This document shows positions 17,095 through 24,701 of a stretch of 64,000 nt of DNA, piece after piece. Every line of letters starts with the position of its first letter. The stretch's first letter is position 1. Made by a program: the position numbers and the translations under genes. Below the pieces are notes generated by a model. The model did no database searches. It was not told where the DNA came from and saw nothing but the letters and a program-made list of their open reading frames with translations. Source of the DNA: Bacteroidales bacterium (GTDB lineage Bacteria; Bacteroidota; Bacteroidia; Bacteroidales; UBA932); NCBI GenBank assembly GCA_017535125.1, contig JAFXUS010000037.1, positions 1 through 64,000 on the forward strand, read 5' to 3'.

Positions 17095-17955
17095 TTACTT
17101 GCCCCTCCCTATTTTACAGACATGTTTCTCGTTCGCCTCGGCCTCTTCGGCCTTGTACTGGCCCTGGCGGCGCATCGCCTCATCGAAGTCGACCTCGTAG
17201 CCGTCGAACTCCGGGCCCTCGACGCACGCGAAGCGCGTCTTGCCGCCCACGCTCACGCGGCAGGCGCCGCACATGCCGGTGCCGTCCACCATCAGGGAGT
17301 TGAGACTCACGATGGCGGGAATGCCGAGTTTCTTGCAGGTGAGGGTCGTGAACTTCATCATGATCATCGGGCCGATGATGACAGCCTGGGTGTATTTGTG
17401 TCCTTCCGAGACGACATGCTCCAGCATGTTCGTACCCATGCCGTGGAAGCCCTCGGAACCGTCGTCCGTGCAGATGAAGAGATTGTCGCAGACACCGCGC
17501 ATCTCCTCGACGTAGATCAGCAGGTCCCTGGTCTTCGCGCCGATGATCACGTCCACGGGCACGCCGTGCTCCTTGAGCCACTTGGCCTGCGGATACACGG
17601 GCGCGGTGCCGACGCCGCCGGCGATCAGGATATAACGCTGCTGCGCCAGCTTCTCCGGCGCCATCGTGACGAATTCGGACGGGAGACCCAGGGGGCCGAC
17701 CACGTCGGCGAAGGCCTCGCCGGGCTCGTAGGCAATGATGTCGGAGCTGGATGCACCGATCTTCTGGGTGACGATGGTCACCGTACCCCGCTTCGCATCG
17801 AAGTCACTGATGGTCAACGGGATCCGCTCACCCTTCTCGTCCGCGCGGACGATCAGGAACTGGCCCGGCTTGGCGGCTGCTGCGAGCCGCGGGGCCTCTA
17901 CCTCCATCCGACAGATCGTCGGAGTCAGCATCTCTTTGGAAAGGATTTGATACAT
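17095..17955 (-). CDS. FAD/NAD-binding and 2Fe-2S subunit, NfnA-like (sulfide/dihydroorotate dehydrogenase-like)
   Basis: A 286-residue electron-transfer flavoprotein. The FAD-binding beta-barrel (PLTISDFD, about residue 55) is followed by an NAD-binding domain (LIAGGVGTAPVYP) and a C-terminal 2Fe-2S site (GMCGACRVSVGG...FACVEGPEFDG). It is the expected small partner of the following NfnB-like protein; together they would couple ferredoxin, NADH and NADP+ by flavin-based bifurcation. An in-frame upstream ATG would add 13 residues, but it falls upstream of the promoter box, so the ATG at 17955 is preferred. Confidence 0.87.
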   Translation of the reverse strand: MYQILSKEMLTPTICRMEVEAPRLAAAAKPGQFLIVRADEKGERIPLTISDFDAKRGTVTIVTQKIGASSSDIIAYEPGEAFADVVGPLGLPSEFVTMAPEKLAQQRYILIAGGVGTAPVYPQAKWLKEHGVPVDVIIGAKTRDLLIYVEEMRGVCDNLFICTDDGSEGFHGMGTNMLEHVVSEGHKYTQAVIIGPMIMMKFTTLTCKKLGIPAIVSLNSLMVDGTGMCGACRVSVGGKTRFACVEGPEFDGYEVDFDEAMRRQGQYKAEEAEANEKHVCKIGRGK

Positions 17956-17961
17956 AGCTTT

Positions 17962-17969
17962 CAAATATA
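17962..17969 (-). promoter_or_regulatory. -7 promoter box TATATTTG, six bases before the NfnA-like start
   Basis: Exact TAnnTTTG match on the minus strand with a six-base gap to the ATG. A TTTG lies 22 bases upstream, inside the loop of the preceding terminator. Confidence 0.65.
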
Positions 17970-17972
17970 CAC

Positions 17973-18010
17973 AAAAAATCCCCTTTTTGTACAAAGCAAG
18001 GGGATTTTTT
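17973..18010. terminator. Strong bidirectional intrinsic terminator
   Basis: AAAAAATCCCCTT and AAGGGGATTTTTT form a perfect 13-bp stem around a 12-base loop that itself contains the palindrome TTTGTACAAA. T-runs on both strands make it a textbook terminator. On the minus strand it ends transcripts from the outer-membrane barrel genes immediately before the NfnA-like promoter. Confidence 0.8.
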
Positions 18011-18014
18011 GAGG

Positions 18015-18037
18015 TTCCGGGTCAAGCCCGGAATGAC
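18015..18037. repeat. Short dispersed palindrome (GTCATTC type), intergenic copy
   Basis: TTCCGGG-TCAAG-CCCGGAA followed by TGAC. The same architecture recurs within rnfB, fmt (twice), the polyferredoxin gene and rnpA. Neighbouring hairpins GAGGGG-AACG-CCCCTC (18071-18086) and CTAATCCGG...CCGGATTAG (18100-18131) fill the rest of this 172-base intergenic region; the last overlaps the stop codon of the downstream barrel gene. Confidence 0.65.
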
Positions 18038-18099
18038 GGATGGTTCGGAGCGAAGCGACCGGGGGAGTTTGAGGGGAACGCCCCTCAATGAATAACTTT

Positions 18100-18131
18100 C
18101 TAATCCGGTCGGCAACGCCGTTCCGGATTAG
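18100..18131 (-). terminator. Hairpin at the 3' end of the second outer-membrane barrel gene
   Basis: CTAATCCGG pairs with CCGGATTAG; the right arm includes the stop codon. On the minus strand it is followed by AAAGTTATTC, a weak tail, so the stronger stop is probably the terminator about 100 bases further on. Confidence 0.5.
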
Positions 18132-18589
18132 AAGCGGTAGCGCAGACCGATGCCGATATCCAGCAGGGCGACGCCGCTGTATCCTTGATAAAACATGTAG
18201 TTCGGTCTCCAGTCGACAGAGATGTTGAGCGGGGTGTTCGGGAAAACGTATTCGACGCCTAACTGGGCAAGCACACCCGGAACGAAGCCGACGTTCCCGC
18301 CGGCGAAAACCATGCAGACCATGGCGCCGGGGCCGGCAAAGAAATTGAAATTGCCGGGGTGGGCTAACACAAACTCGATCGATGTCGCCAGGTCAACACC
18401 GAAGCTGCCGTTGCCAAAAGCGACGCCAAGATCGGTTTCAATGTAGTTACGGCCGTGGCCCATCGTACCCTGATAGGAAAGTTCGACGCCACCGCCGAAG
18501 TTGCCGCGGACACCCAGTGCGCGCGACTGCGCAGAAGCGGAAACGGCCAATACAAGCAGACCTGCAAGAACGAAAAACAGTTTCTTCAT
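18128..18589 (-). CDS. Small outer-membrane beta-barrel protein (paralogue B)
   Basis: A 153-residue protein with a signal peptide ending in SASAQ (about residue 20) and alternating amphipathic strands ending in the C-terminal motif GLRYRF, the aromatic end expected for BAM-assembled barrels. Its layout (AQSRALGVRG..., SIEFVLA...FFAGPGA, LNISVDWRP, GIGLRYRF) matches the neighbour upstream, so the two arose by tandem duplication. It is small, perhaps eight strands. Function unknown. Confidence 0.75.
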   Translation of the reverse strand: MKKLFFVLAGLLVLAVSASAQSRALGVRGNFGGGVELSYQGTMGHGRNYIETDLGVAFGNGSFGVDLATSIEFVLAHPGNFNFFAGPGAMVCMVFAGGNVGFVPGVLAQLGVEYVFPNTPLNISVDWRPNYMFYQGYSGVALLDIGIGLRYRF

Positions 18590-18608
18590 GATATTATAAT
18601 TTGTTGGT

Positions 18609-18616
18609 CAAATACA
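18609..18616 (-). promoter_or_regulatory. Possible -7 box TGTATTTG for barrel paralogue B
   Basis: One mismatch to TAnnTTTG, 19 bases before the start and just after the terminator of paralogue A. Confidence 0.4.
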
Positions 18617-18622
18617 CGCAAA

Positions 18623-18649
18623 AATTCCCCGTTTTGGAAACGAGGAATT
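18623..18649 (-). terminator. Intrinsic terminator after barrel paralogue A
   Basis: On the minus strand AATTCCTCGTTT and AAACGGGGAATT-type arms (one G-T) form a hairpin followed by TTTTTG. Confidence 0.7.
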
Positions 18650-18667
18650 CTTGAAAGGACGGAAGTC

Positions 18668-19126
18668 CTAGAAGCGATAGCGGAGACCGAGCGCGAAGCC
18701 TGCCCAGTTGAACGTGGTGCCGCCACCGGTAGCGCCGATGAAATAGAAACCAGGGCGCCAGTCAATGGACAGATTCAGCGGAGCGCCGGAAAAAGCGATT
18801 TCCATACCAGCCTGGCCGACAATACCGCCCACGAACGTCACCGTTCCGCCGCCACCGGCCATAATAAAGTTCAGACCAGGACCGGCGTAGAAGTTCAACT
18901 CTCCGTTGGAGGCCAGGATGAAATCATAGACACCGGTTATGGAAAAAGCTCTGCCCATGACACCGAGGTCAGCCTCAATGAAGTTCCGGCCAACCGTATG
19001 CTGATAGGAAGCCTCAACATTGACGGCATTCGCCCAACCGCCGCGGATACCGACGGCACGGGTCTGAGCAGAAGAAGCAACTGCAAAAGCGAGCAGAGCA
19101 ACAAGGATAGCAATAGCTTTTTTCAT
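18668..19126 (-). CDS. Small outer-membrane beta-barrel protein (paralogue A)
   Basis: A 152-residue protein with signal peptide (cleavage after ASSAQ), followed by amphipathic strands and the terminal GLRYRF. It shares with its downstream neighbour the order AVGIRG, FIEADLGV (FIE/YIETDLGV), NFYAGPG, LNLSIDWRPGFYF and the identical C-terminus. It has its own promoter box and terminator. Function unknown; such small barrels may be structural or adhesion-related. Confidence 0.75.
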   Translation of the reverse strand: MKKAIAILVALLAFAVASSAQTRAVGIRGGWANAVNVEASYQHTVGRNFIEADLGVMGRAFSITGVYDFILASNGELNFYAGPGLNFIMAGGGGTVTFVGGIVGQAGMEIAFSGAPLNLSIDWRPGFYFIGATGGGTTFNWAGFALGLRYRF

Positions 19127-19171
19127 AATGATATTGAATTAAAAATGGTTAATTCGAATTGCAGTGTGGGG

Positions 19172-19179
19172 CAAATGTA
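19172..19179 (-). promoter_or_regulatory. -7 promoter box TACATTTG for barrel paralogue A
   Basis: Exact TAnnTTTG match on the minus strand, 45 bases before the start codon, just after the rnfA stop. Confidence 0.6.
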
Positions 19180-19197
19180 AGAATAATATCTTTAATA

Positions 19198-19800
19198 TCA
19201 AACAATGCCGGAGAAACCGAGGAAGGCCATGGCCATGATGCCCACGGTGATGAGGGCGATCGGCAGACCCTTGAAAGCCTTGGGCACGTCGTTGCCCGCC
19301 AGGTGCTCGCGCAGACCGGCAAACAGGCACATCGCGAGGCCATAGCCGAGCGACGTGGCGACGGCGTACACCACCGCTTCCCCGAGGTTGAACAGGTGCG
19401 GCGCCGCGCCGCCGAAGGCGAATTCCTTCGTCACCACGGTGATGGCCACGCCGAGCACGGCGCAGTTCGTGGTGATCAGTGGCAGGAAGATGCCGAGGGC
19501 CTGGTAAAGCGAAGGGCTGATCTTCTTCAGCACGATCTCCACCATCTGCACGAGGGCCGCGATCACGAGGATGAAGGCGATGGTCTGGAGGAATTCCAGG
19601 CCGAAGGGCACCAGCAGGTAGCGGTTCAGCAGGTAGGTCACCACGGTGGCGAGCGTGATCACGAAGCAGACCGCTCCGGACATGCCCGTGGCCGTGGACA
19701 GCTTGTTGGACACGCCCAGGAAGGGGCAGATGCCCAGGAACTGCGCCAGCAGGATGTTATTGACGAAAATCGCCGAGACGATGATGAGGAAATATTCCAT
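19198..19800 (-). CDS. rnfA: Rnf complex subunit A (RsxA)
   Basis: An integral membrane subunit of the ion-translocating ferredoxin:NAD+ oxidoreductase. It has 200 residues and six helices, with the family motifs VNNILLAQFLGICPFLGVS at the N-terminus and LPLITTNCAVLGVA near residue 105; the Cys residues in these segments hold the membrane-embedded iron-sulfur centre shared with RnfE. It is the last gene of rnfBCDGEA and is separated by six bases from rnfE. Confidence 0.96.
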   Translation of the reverse strand: MEYFLIIVSAIFVNNILLAQFLGICPFLGVSNKLSTATGMSGAVCFVITLATVVTYLLNRYLLVPFGLEFLQTIAFILVIAALVQMVEIVLKKISPSLYQALGIFLPLITTNCAVLGVAITVVTKEFAFGGAAPHLFNLGEAVVYAVATSLGYGLAMCLFAGLREHLAGNDVPKAFKGLPIALITVGIMAMAFLGFSGIV

Positions 19801-19806
19801 GGCGCG

Positions 19807-20391
19807 TTACTTTTTAGCGAGATACTTGTTGAACAGGACCATCAGGAAGCCGAGCACCAGGAAGGCGCCGGGAGCCATGACGAAAGCGAGGATGCCGTCG
19901 CCGGAAATGAACTTCCAGCCGAACACGGCGCCGCTGCCAAGGACTTCGCGCACGATGCCGATGACCGTCAGCGAAGCGGTGAAGCCGAGGCCGACGCCCA
20001 GGCCGTCGAGGGCGGACTCGCCCACGTTGTGCTTGTTGGCGAAGCCTTCCGCACGGCCGAGGACGATGCAGTTCACGACGATCAGCGGGATGAAGAGGCC
20101 CAGCGTCTCATACACGGCAGGCGTGAAGGCCTGCATGAGCAGCTGGAGCACGGTCACGAAGGTGGCGATCACGGTGATGTAGACCGGGATGCGGACTTTG
20201 TCCGGCACCATCGGCGCGATGAGCGAGATCACGATGTTGCTGAGGATGAGCACGAACATGGTCGCGAGACCCATCTCCAGGCCGTTCATCGCGGAGGTCG
20301 TGGTGGCGAGCGTCGGGCACATGCCGAGCACCAGCACGAAGGTCGGGTTGTTCTTGACGAACCCGTCGGTGACGAAATGCAGTTTACTCAT
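19807..20391 (-). CDS. rnfE: Rnf complex subunit E (RsxE)
   Basis: A membrane subunit homologous to RnfA in inverted topology (194 residues). Characteristic segments are NNPTFVLVLGMCPTLATTTSA near residue 15 and LFIPLIVVNCIVLGRAEGFA near residue 100; the two Cys residues match the RnfA/E iron-sulfur site. The chosen ATG overlaps the rnfG stop (AATGAGTAA); a longer frame start would lie inside rnfG. Confidence 0.95.
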   Translation of the reverse strand: MSKLHFVTDGFVKNNPTFVLVLGMCPTLATTTSAMNGLEMGLATMFVLILSNIVISLIAPMVPDKVRIPVYITVIATFVTVLQLLMQAFTPAVYETLGLFIPLIVVNCIVLGRAEGFANKHNVGESALDGLGVGLGFTASLTVIGIVREVLGSGAVFGWKFISGDGILAFVMAPGAFLVLGFLMVLFNKYLAKK

Positions 20392-20950
20392 TGTCCGACT
20401 CTCCTTCATTCAGTTTGTTGAACACGGCCACGGCGCCGGCAACGGCCTTCGCATAGGCGCGGGAAGTGATCGTGGACGCCGTAATGGCATCCAGGTCGCC
20501 GCCGTCCTTCTTCACCGCGATGGTCTTCTCCGCAGGGTTGAGCCCCCGGAATTGCGAGATGAAATGCTCGTCAGTGGTGCACTTGGCGCCGAGACCCGGC
20601 GTCTCGCTGTGCGAGAGCACCGTGGTGTTGTGGATGGTGCCGTCTTCGGCGATGCCCACCATCAGCGTCAGGACGCCGCCGAAACCGGAGGTCGCGGAAA
20701 TGATGGCATAGCCCGTTCCGGGCACCTTGTAATAGTTGTAGTTCGTGCCGTCCACGGCGATACTGCCCTGCTCGGGCTCTGCCGAGAATTCCGGCAGCAC
20801 ACGGGCGATGGACGCGGTGGTCTTGGCCTTGGCGGCCTCCGCGATCGGATCCGCGGTCACGGCATAGGCGACGCCGACCACGGCCGAGCACACGAGGCAT
20901 ACGGCCGTCAGGCAGAGCGCCATATTCTTGAGTGTGGATTTTGCTGCCAT
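20384..20950 (-). CDS. rnfG: Rnf complex subunit G (RsxG), FMN-binding
   Basis: A periplasm-facing flavoprotein of 188 residues with one N-terminal membrane anchor (about residues 10-32) and an FMN-binding domain. The covalent FMN attachment region is DAITASTITSRA near residue 155, where a Thr takes FMN through a phosphoester bond in known RnfG proteins. The GYAIISATSGFGG segment is also conserved. It sits one base from rnfD. Confidence 0.93.
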   Translation of the reverse strand: MAAKSTLKNMALCLTAVCLVCSAVVGVAYAVTADPIAEAAKAKTTASIARVLPEFSAEPEQGSIAVDGTNYNYYKVPGTGYAIISATSGFGGVLTLMVGIAEDGTIHNTTVLSHSETPGLGAKCTTDEHFISQFRGLNPAEKTIAVKKDGGDLDAITASTITSRAYAKAVAGAVAVFNKLNEGESDNE

Positions 20951-20951
20951 A

Positions 20952-21944
20952 TTACGCCCTCCCGTATTTCTTTTGGTGGAACCACATGTTCAGCAGGGGC
21001 ACGGTGCAGTTCATCAGCAGGATGGCAAACGACATGCCTTCCGGATAGGATCCGAAGTAGCGTATCATCATCGCGATGAGACCGATGCCGATACCGTAGA
21101 TGATGCCGCCCAGGGTGCTCATCGGCGAGGTCACGTAGTCGGTCGCCATGAACAGGGCGCCCAGCATCGCGCCGCCGGTCAGCAGGTTGAACTGCACGCC
21201 GGTGTAAACCTCGGGATTGATCCCGTGGAAGATGGCGGAGACCAGGGCCATCGTGCCGAGCACGCAGATGGGAATCCACGGCTTGACCACGCGGCGGACC
21301 AGCAGATAGACGAAACCGATCAGCAGCGCACCTGCGGAAATCTCGCCGGCGGATGCGCCCGTGTCCCACAGGAACGAGGCCAGGTCGTAGTTGTGCGAGC
21401 TCATGAATTCCGGGATGGTCGATCCGGACTTGATGGCCTCCTTGAGCGCGCTCAGCGGCGTGGCGCCAGAGATCGCGTCAGGAATGGGAATGAAGCCGGA
21501 AGTCGGCTCCCAGTTGGTCATCTGGGCCGGGAACGAGACCAGCAGGAACACGCGGCCGGTGATGGCCGGGTTGAAGACGTTCTGGCCGATGCCGCCGAAC
21601 GGCAGCTTGGCTACGCAAATCGCCACGAAGGCGCCGATGAACACGATCCACAGGGGAATCGCGGACGGCAGGTTCATGGCCAGAAGCAGGCCCGTCACGA
21701 CGGCGGACAGGTCGCCGACCGTCGAGGGACGCTTCATCATCCACCTGGTCACCGCCCACTCCAGCAGCACGCAGGAGAGCACGCTGACCGCGACGACCAG
21801 CAGCTCCGCCCAACCGTACGCCAGCACGGAGACGATCAGGGCCGGACACAGCGCGATGATCACGTCCCGCATGATCGAGGTCGTGGAGACGTTCGCGTGG
21901 ATGTGCGGATTCGGAGAAACAATGTATTTCTTGTCCATACGCAT
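20952..21944 (-). CDS. rnfD: Rnf complex subunit D (RsxD)
   Basis: The large membrane subunit (330 residues, about nine or ten helices) that carries a covalent FMN and probably conducts ions. N-terminal SPNPHIHANVSTTSIMRDV and KLPFGGIGQNVFNPAITGR are family hallmarks, and DAISGATPLSAL (about residue 155-167) is the SGAT FMN-attachment motif. It immediately follows rnfC with no intergenic base. Confidence 0.96.
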   Translation of the reverse strand: MRMDKKYIVSPNPHIHANVSTTSIMRDVIIALCPALIVSVLAYGWAELLVVAVSVLSCVLLEWAVTRWMMKRPSTVGDLSAVVTGLLLAMNLPSAIPLWIVFIGAFVAICVAKLPFGGIGQNVFNPAITGRVFLLVSFPAQMTNWEPTSGFIPIPDAISGATPLSALKEAIKSGSTIPEFMSSHNYDLASFLWDTGASAGEISAGALLIGFVYLLVRRVVKPWIPICVLGTMALVSAIFHGINPEVYTGVQFNLLTGGAMLGALFMATDYVTSPMSTLGGIIYGIGIGLIAMMIRYFGSYPEGMSFAILLMNCTVPLLNMWFHQKKYGRA

Positions 21945-23339
21945 TTACTTTTTGGCTTCGGCAGCGGCTTTCGCGGCTTCGGCGGCAGCCTTGGCGGCCG
22001 CGGCACGCGCGCGGATGACGCCCATCACCTGGCCCTTCGCCTGGCGGATGTGGTCCAGCAGGGGGATGTGGGCGGGGCAGCTGTACAGGCAGCAGCCGCA
22101 TTCGATACAATCCTGGGCCGCGTTGGCCTCGAGCGCGTCGAGGTCGCCGGCCTTGTACAGGCGGTTCAGCAGGAACGGCTCCAGACCCATCGGGCAGGCG
22201 TCGGCGCACTTGCCGCAGCGGATGCAGTTCGTCTCGGGCTTGCGCCGGGTCGTCTCATCGCTGAGGTACAGCACGGAAGAAGAACCCTTGACCGTGGTGG
22301 CGTCGAGGTTGCTGATGGCCTTGCCCATCATCGGGCCGCCGCTGATCAGTTTGGCCGCCGTGTCGGGAATGCCGCCGGCCTGCTCCACGATATAGGACAG
22401 GGGGATGCCGATACGGAAGAGATAGTTGTGCTGCAGGTTGCCGGGAATCTTGTTGCCGGTGACCGTCAGCACGTTGGTGAAGAGCGGCTTGTTCTTCTGG
22501 ACCGCCTCATAGACGGCCAGCGAGGTGGCCACGTTCTGCACCACGGCGCCGACATCGATCGGCAGGCCGCCGGACTTCACCTGGCGGTGCATCACGGCGT
22601 CGATGAGCTGCTTTTCACCGCCCTGCGGGTAACGCTTCTTGAGCGTCTTGACCTCCATGTCCGGATAGCCAAGTTCACGCACTGCGGCGCTCATCGAGGC
22701 GATGGCCTCGGGCTTGTTCTCCTCAATGCCGATCACGCAGCGGCAGCCGAGCACCTTCTGCATGATGGCGGCGCCGACGACGATTTCCTTCGGGCGCTCG
22801 ATCATGATGCGGTGGTCGCTGGTCAGGAACGGCTCGCACTCGGTGCCGTTCAGGATCAGGCATTCCGCCACCTTGCCGGGAGGCGGACTGAGCTTGACGT
22901 GGGTCGGGAACGTCGCACCGCCCAGGCCCACGACGCCGGCGGCCTTGATCTTGTCCAGGATGGCGGCCTTGTCGTCGGGGATGGCGGTCACGAGCTCCTT
23001 GCTGCGGTCGATCGCGGGATCCCACTCGTCGCCTTCGACGGCAATCTCCACGTGCATGACGGGATTGCCGGCGAGGTCTTTGCGCGGGGCGATGGCCTTG
23101 ACCGTGCCCGATACCGGGGAATGGACGAAGGCGGAGATGAATCCGCCCGGCTCCGCGATCACCTGGCCGACGAGCACTTTGTCGCCGGGAGCGACGACCG
23201 GCTTGGCCGGGGCGCCCAGGTGCTGGGCCATCGAAACGTAAACGGTCTGCGGGAGCGGAAGCTCCTCGATGGCGCATTCGCGGGCATATTTGCTGTCGTT
23301 GGGGTGGACACCACCCATCGAGAATGTCAGTTTACCCAT
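21945..23339 (-). CDS. rnfC: Rnf complex subunit C (RsxC), NADH-binding
   Basis: The peripheral NADH/FMN-binding subunit, related to NuoF. It has 464 residues. The N-terminal domain (GGVHPNDSKYA...LPLPQTVYVSMAQHLGAPA) is followed by the NADH/FMN fold (GVVGLGGATFPTHVKL), a SLBB region, and two 4Fe-4S motifs near the C-terminus (CIRCGKCADACPMGL; CIECGCCLYSCPAHIP). The tail after these is Ala/Lys-rich, as in many RnfC proteins. It overlaps rnfB by 8 bases. Confidence 0.96.
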   Translation of the reverse strand: MGKLTFSMGGVHPNDSKYARECAIEELPLPQTVYVSMAQHLGAPAKPVVAPGDKVLVGQVIAEPGGFISAFVHSPVSGTVKAIAPRKDLAGNPVMHVEIAVEGDEWDPAIDRSKELVTAIPDDKAAILDKIKAAGVVGLGGATFPTHVKLSPPPGKVAECLILNGTECEPFLTSDHRIMIERPKEIVVGAAIMQKVLGCRCVIGIEENKPEAIASMSAAVRELGYPDMEVKTLKKRYPQGGEKQLIDAVMHRQVKSGGLPIDVGAVVQNVATSLAVYEAVQKNKPLFTNVLTVTGNKIPGNLQHNYLFRIGIPLSYIVEQAGGIPDTAAKLISGGPMMGKAISNLDATTVKGSSSVLYLSDETTRRKPETNCIRCGKCADACPMGLEPFLLNRLYKAGDLDALEANAAQDCIECGCCLYSCPAHIPLLDHIRQAKGQVMGVIRARAAAAKAAAEAAKAAAEAKK

Positions 23340-24282
23340 TGGCGTCCTCCTTTTTAGTTTCCGGCTCTGCGGCCGGAATGACGGGTGCTGCCGCTTTGGC
23401 CGCTTCGGCGGCCTTGGCCTTGCGGTCGGCGATGCGTTTCTTGACGGCCTCCTTGTCGAGCTCCTTCGGGAAATTCACCCCGTGAATGGCGCCCGTCGGG
23501 CAGACCGCCTCGCACTCGCGGCAGAGTTTGCACTTCGTGAAATCGATGTAGGCCACGTTGTCCGTGACGGTGATGGCGTCGTGCGTGCAGGTCTTGGCAC
23601 AGAGGCCGCAGCCGATGCAGGCATTGGCGCAAGCCTTCTTCGCGGCCGGGCCCTTGTCCTTGTTGATGCAGGACACGTACTCGCGCATGCCGCGGGGGCC
23701 CTTGAGACGCAGTTCGATGACGTGCTTGGGGCAGGCCTTCGCGCAGGCGCCGCAGGCGGTGCACTTCTCCTCGTCCACGACGGGCAGGCCCGTCGCCGGA
23801 TCCATCGAAAGCGCGCCGAACTGGCAGGCCGCCACGCAGTCGCCGCAGCCCAGGCAGCCGAAGGCGCAGCCGGTGTCGCCGCTGTAGAGCGCGGCCTTCA
23901 CCCGGCAGGACTGGGCGCCGTCGTACTCGTTGGTACGCGGGCGCGCTTCGCAGCTGCCGTTGCAGCGGACCACCGCGACCTGCGGGGCTTTCGCGGCCAC
24001 GGTGAAGCCGAGAATGGAAGCGACCTTCTGCATCACCTCGTCGCCGCCCACCGGGCAATATTGGTTGTCCAGGTTAGGTGCTTTGACCGCCGCATCGGCG
24101 AAAGCGCGGCATCCGGCGAAGCCGCAGCCGCCGCAGTTGGCGCCCGGCATCACCTTCTCCACTTCGTCAATCCGCGGGTCCTCCTCGACCTTGAACTTGC
24201 GCGCCACCCAGAACAGGATCAACGCAAGCAACAGGCCCAGGACGCTCAGGATGGCGACGGTCCAGATGATTGTTTGAGTCAT
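23332..24282 (-). CDS. rnfB: Rnf complex subunit B (RsxB), polyferredoxin
   Basis: The ferredoxin-accepting subunit: one N-terminal membrane helix, a 4Fe-4S domain (GANCGGCGFAGC near residue 47), and several ferredoxin-type CxxCxxC...CP clusters (CLGCGDCVAAC, CTACGACAKACP, CIGCGLCAKTC, CKLCRECEAVCP). Length is 316 residues. The C-terminal tail after the last cluster includes APVIPAAEPETKKED, encoded by a short palindrome of the dispersed GTCATTC family, so a repeat appears to have extended the protein. Its start overlaps the rseC stop by one base. Confidence 0.95.
   Translation of the reverse strand: MTQTIIWTVAILSVLGLLLALILFWVARKFKVEEDPRIDEVEKVMPGANCGGCGFAGCRAFADAAVKAPNLDNQYCPVGGDEVMQKVASILGFTVAAKAPQVAVVRCNGSCEARPRTNEYDGAQSCRVKAALYSGDTGCAFGCLGCGDCVAACQFGALSMDPATGLPVVDEEKCTACGACAKACPKHVIELRLKGPRGMREYVSCINKDKGPAAKKACANACIGCGLCAKTCTHDAITVTDNVAYIDFTKCKLCRECEAVCPTGAIHGVNFPKELDKEAVKKRIADRKAKAAEAAKAAAPVIPAAEPETKKEDANG
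23359..23382. repeat. Short dispersed palindrome inside the 3' end of rnfB
   Basis: TTCCGGC and GCCGGAA flank a six-base spacer, followed by TGAC, the same edge as the intergenic copy near 18 kb. It is read in frame as part of the RnfB tail. Confidence 0.6.
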
Positions 24283-24701
24283 TATGGTTTAAGGTTAAAA
24301 ACGTATTCGTTTCTCAGACGGCCGCGCAGCAGCCAGATGACCCCGTAGTACAGGGCCACGGCACCGATCGCAACCAAACCGGCCAGCAACTCCGGTCCCC
24401 CGGCGGCGAGCGTGCCCAGCAGGGCCGCCACCATCACGATCAAGGGCAGCACGTACGCAAGCCAGACGGCCTTGTGGCCCATCGAGGCACGCAGGACCAC
24501 CTCCACTTCCTGACCGACCTGGTAGTTGTCCCATCCCCGCGTCGGGAGTTCGACCTGCTTGACCGAGCTGTCGCCCAGGCTGCAAAGGCCCTTCGCGTGA
24601 CAGGCGGCACAGGCCGACTCGGACACGATCTCCACGGTCGTGACCTCAGGTGTGATCGAGACGATGCGCCCGCGATGAGATATCTCGCTATTGGAACTCA
24701 T
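24282..24701 (-). CDS. rseC: RseC/SoxR-reducing-system family protein
   Basis: A 139-residue membrane protein: an N-terminal soluble domain with the conserved cysteines (CAACHAKGLCSLG near residues 31-43) that probably bind an iron-sulfur centre, then two membrane helices (about 78-125). RseC-type proteins accompany Rnf operons across bacteria. It starts 14 bases inside the end of dnaB and overlaps rnfB by one base, so it belongs to this transcription unit. Confidence 0.88.
   Translation of the reverse strand: MSSNSEISHRGRIVSITPEVTTVEIVSESACAACHAKGLCSLGDSSVKQVELPTRGWDNYQVGQEVEVVLRASMGHKAVWLAYVLPLIVMVAALLGTLAAGGPELLAGLVAIGAVALYYGVIWLLRGRLRNEYVFNLKP

Noticed and set aside
18128..19126. The two small barrel genes as one duplicated or broken gene
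   Set aside because: Each has its own signal peptide, stop and flanking hairpins, and paralogue A has a clear promoter box, so they are two intact paralogues.
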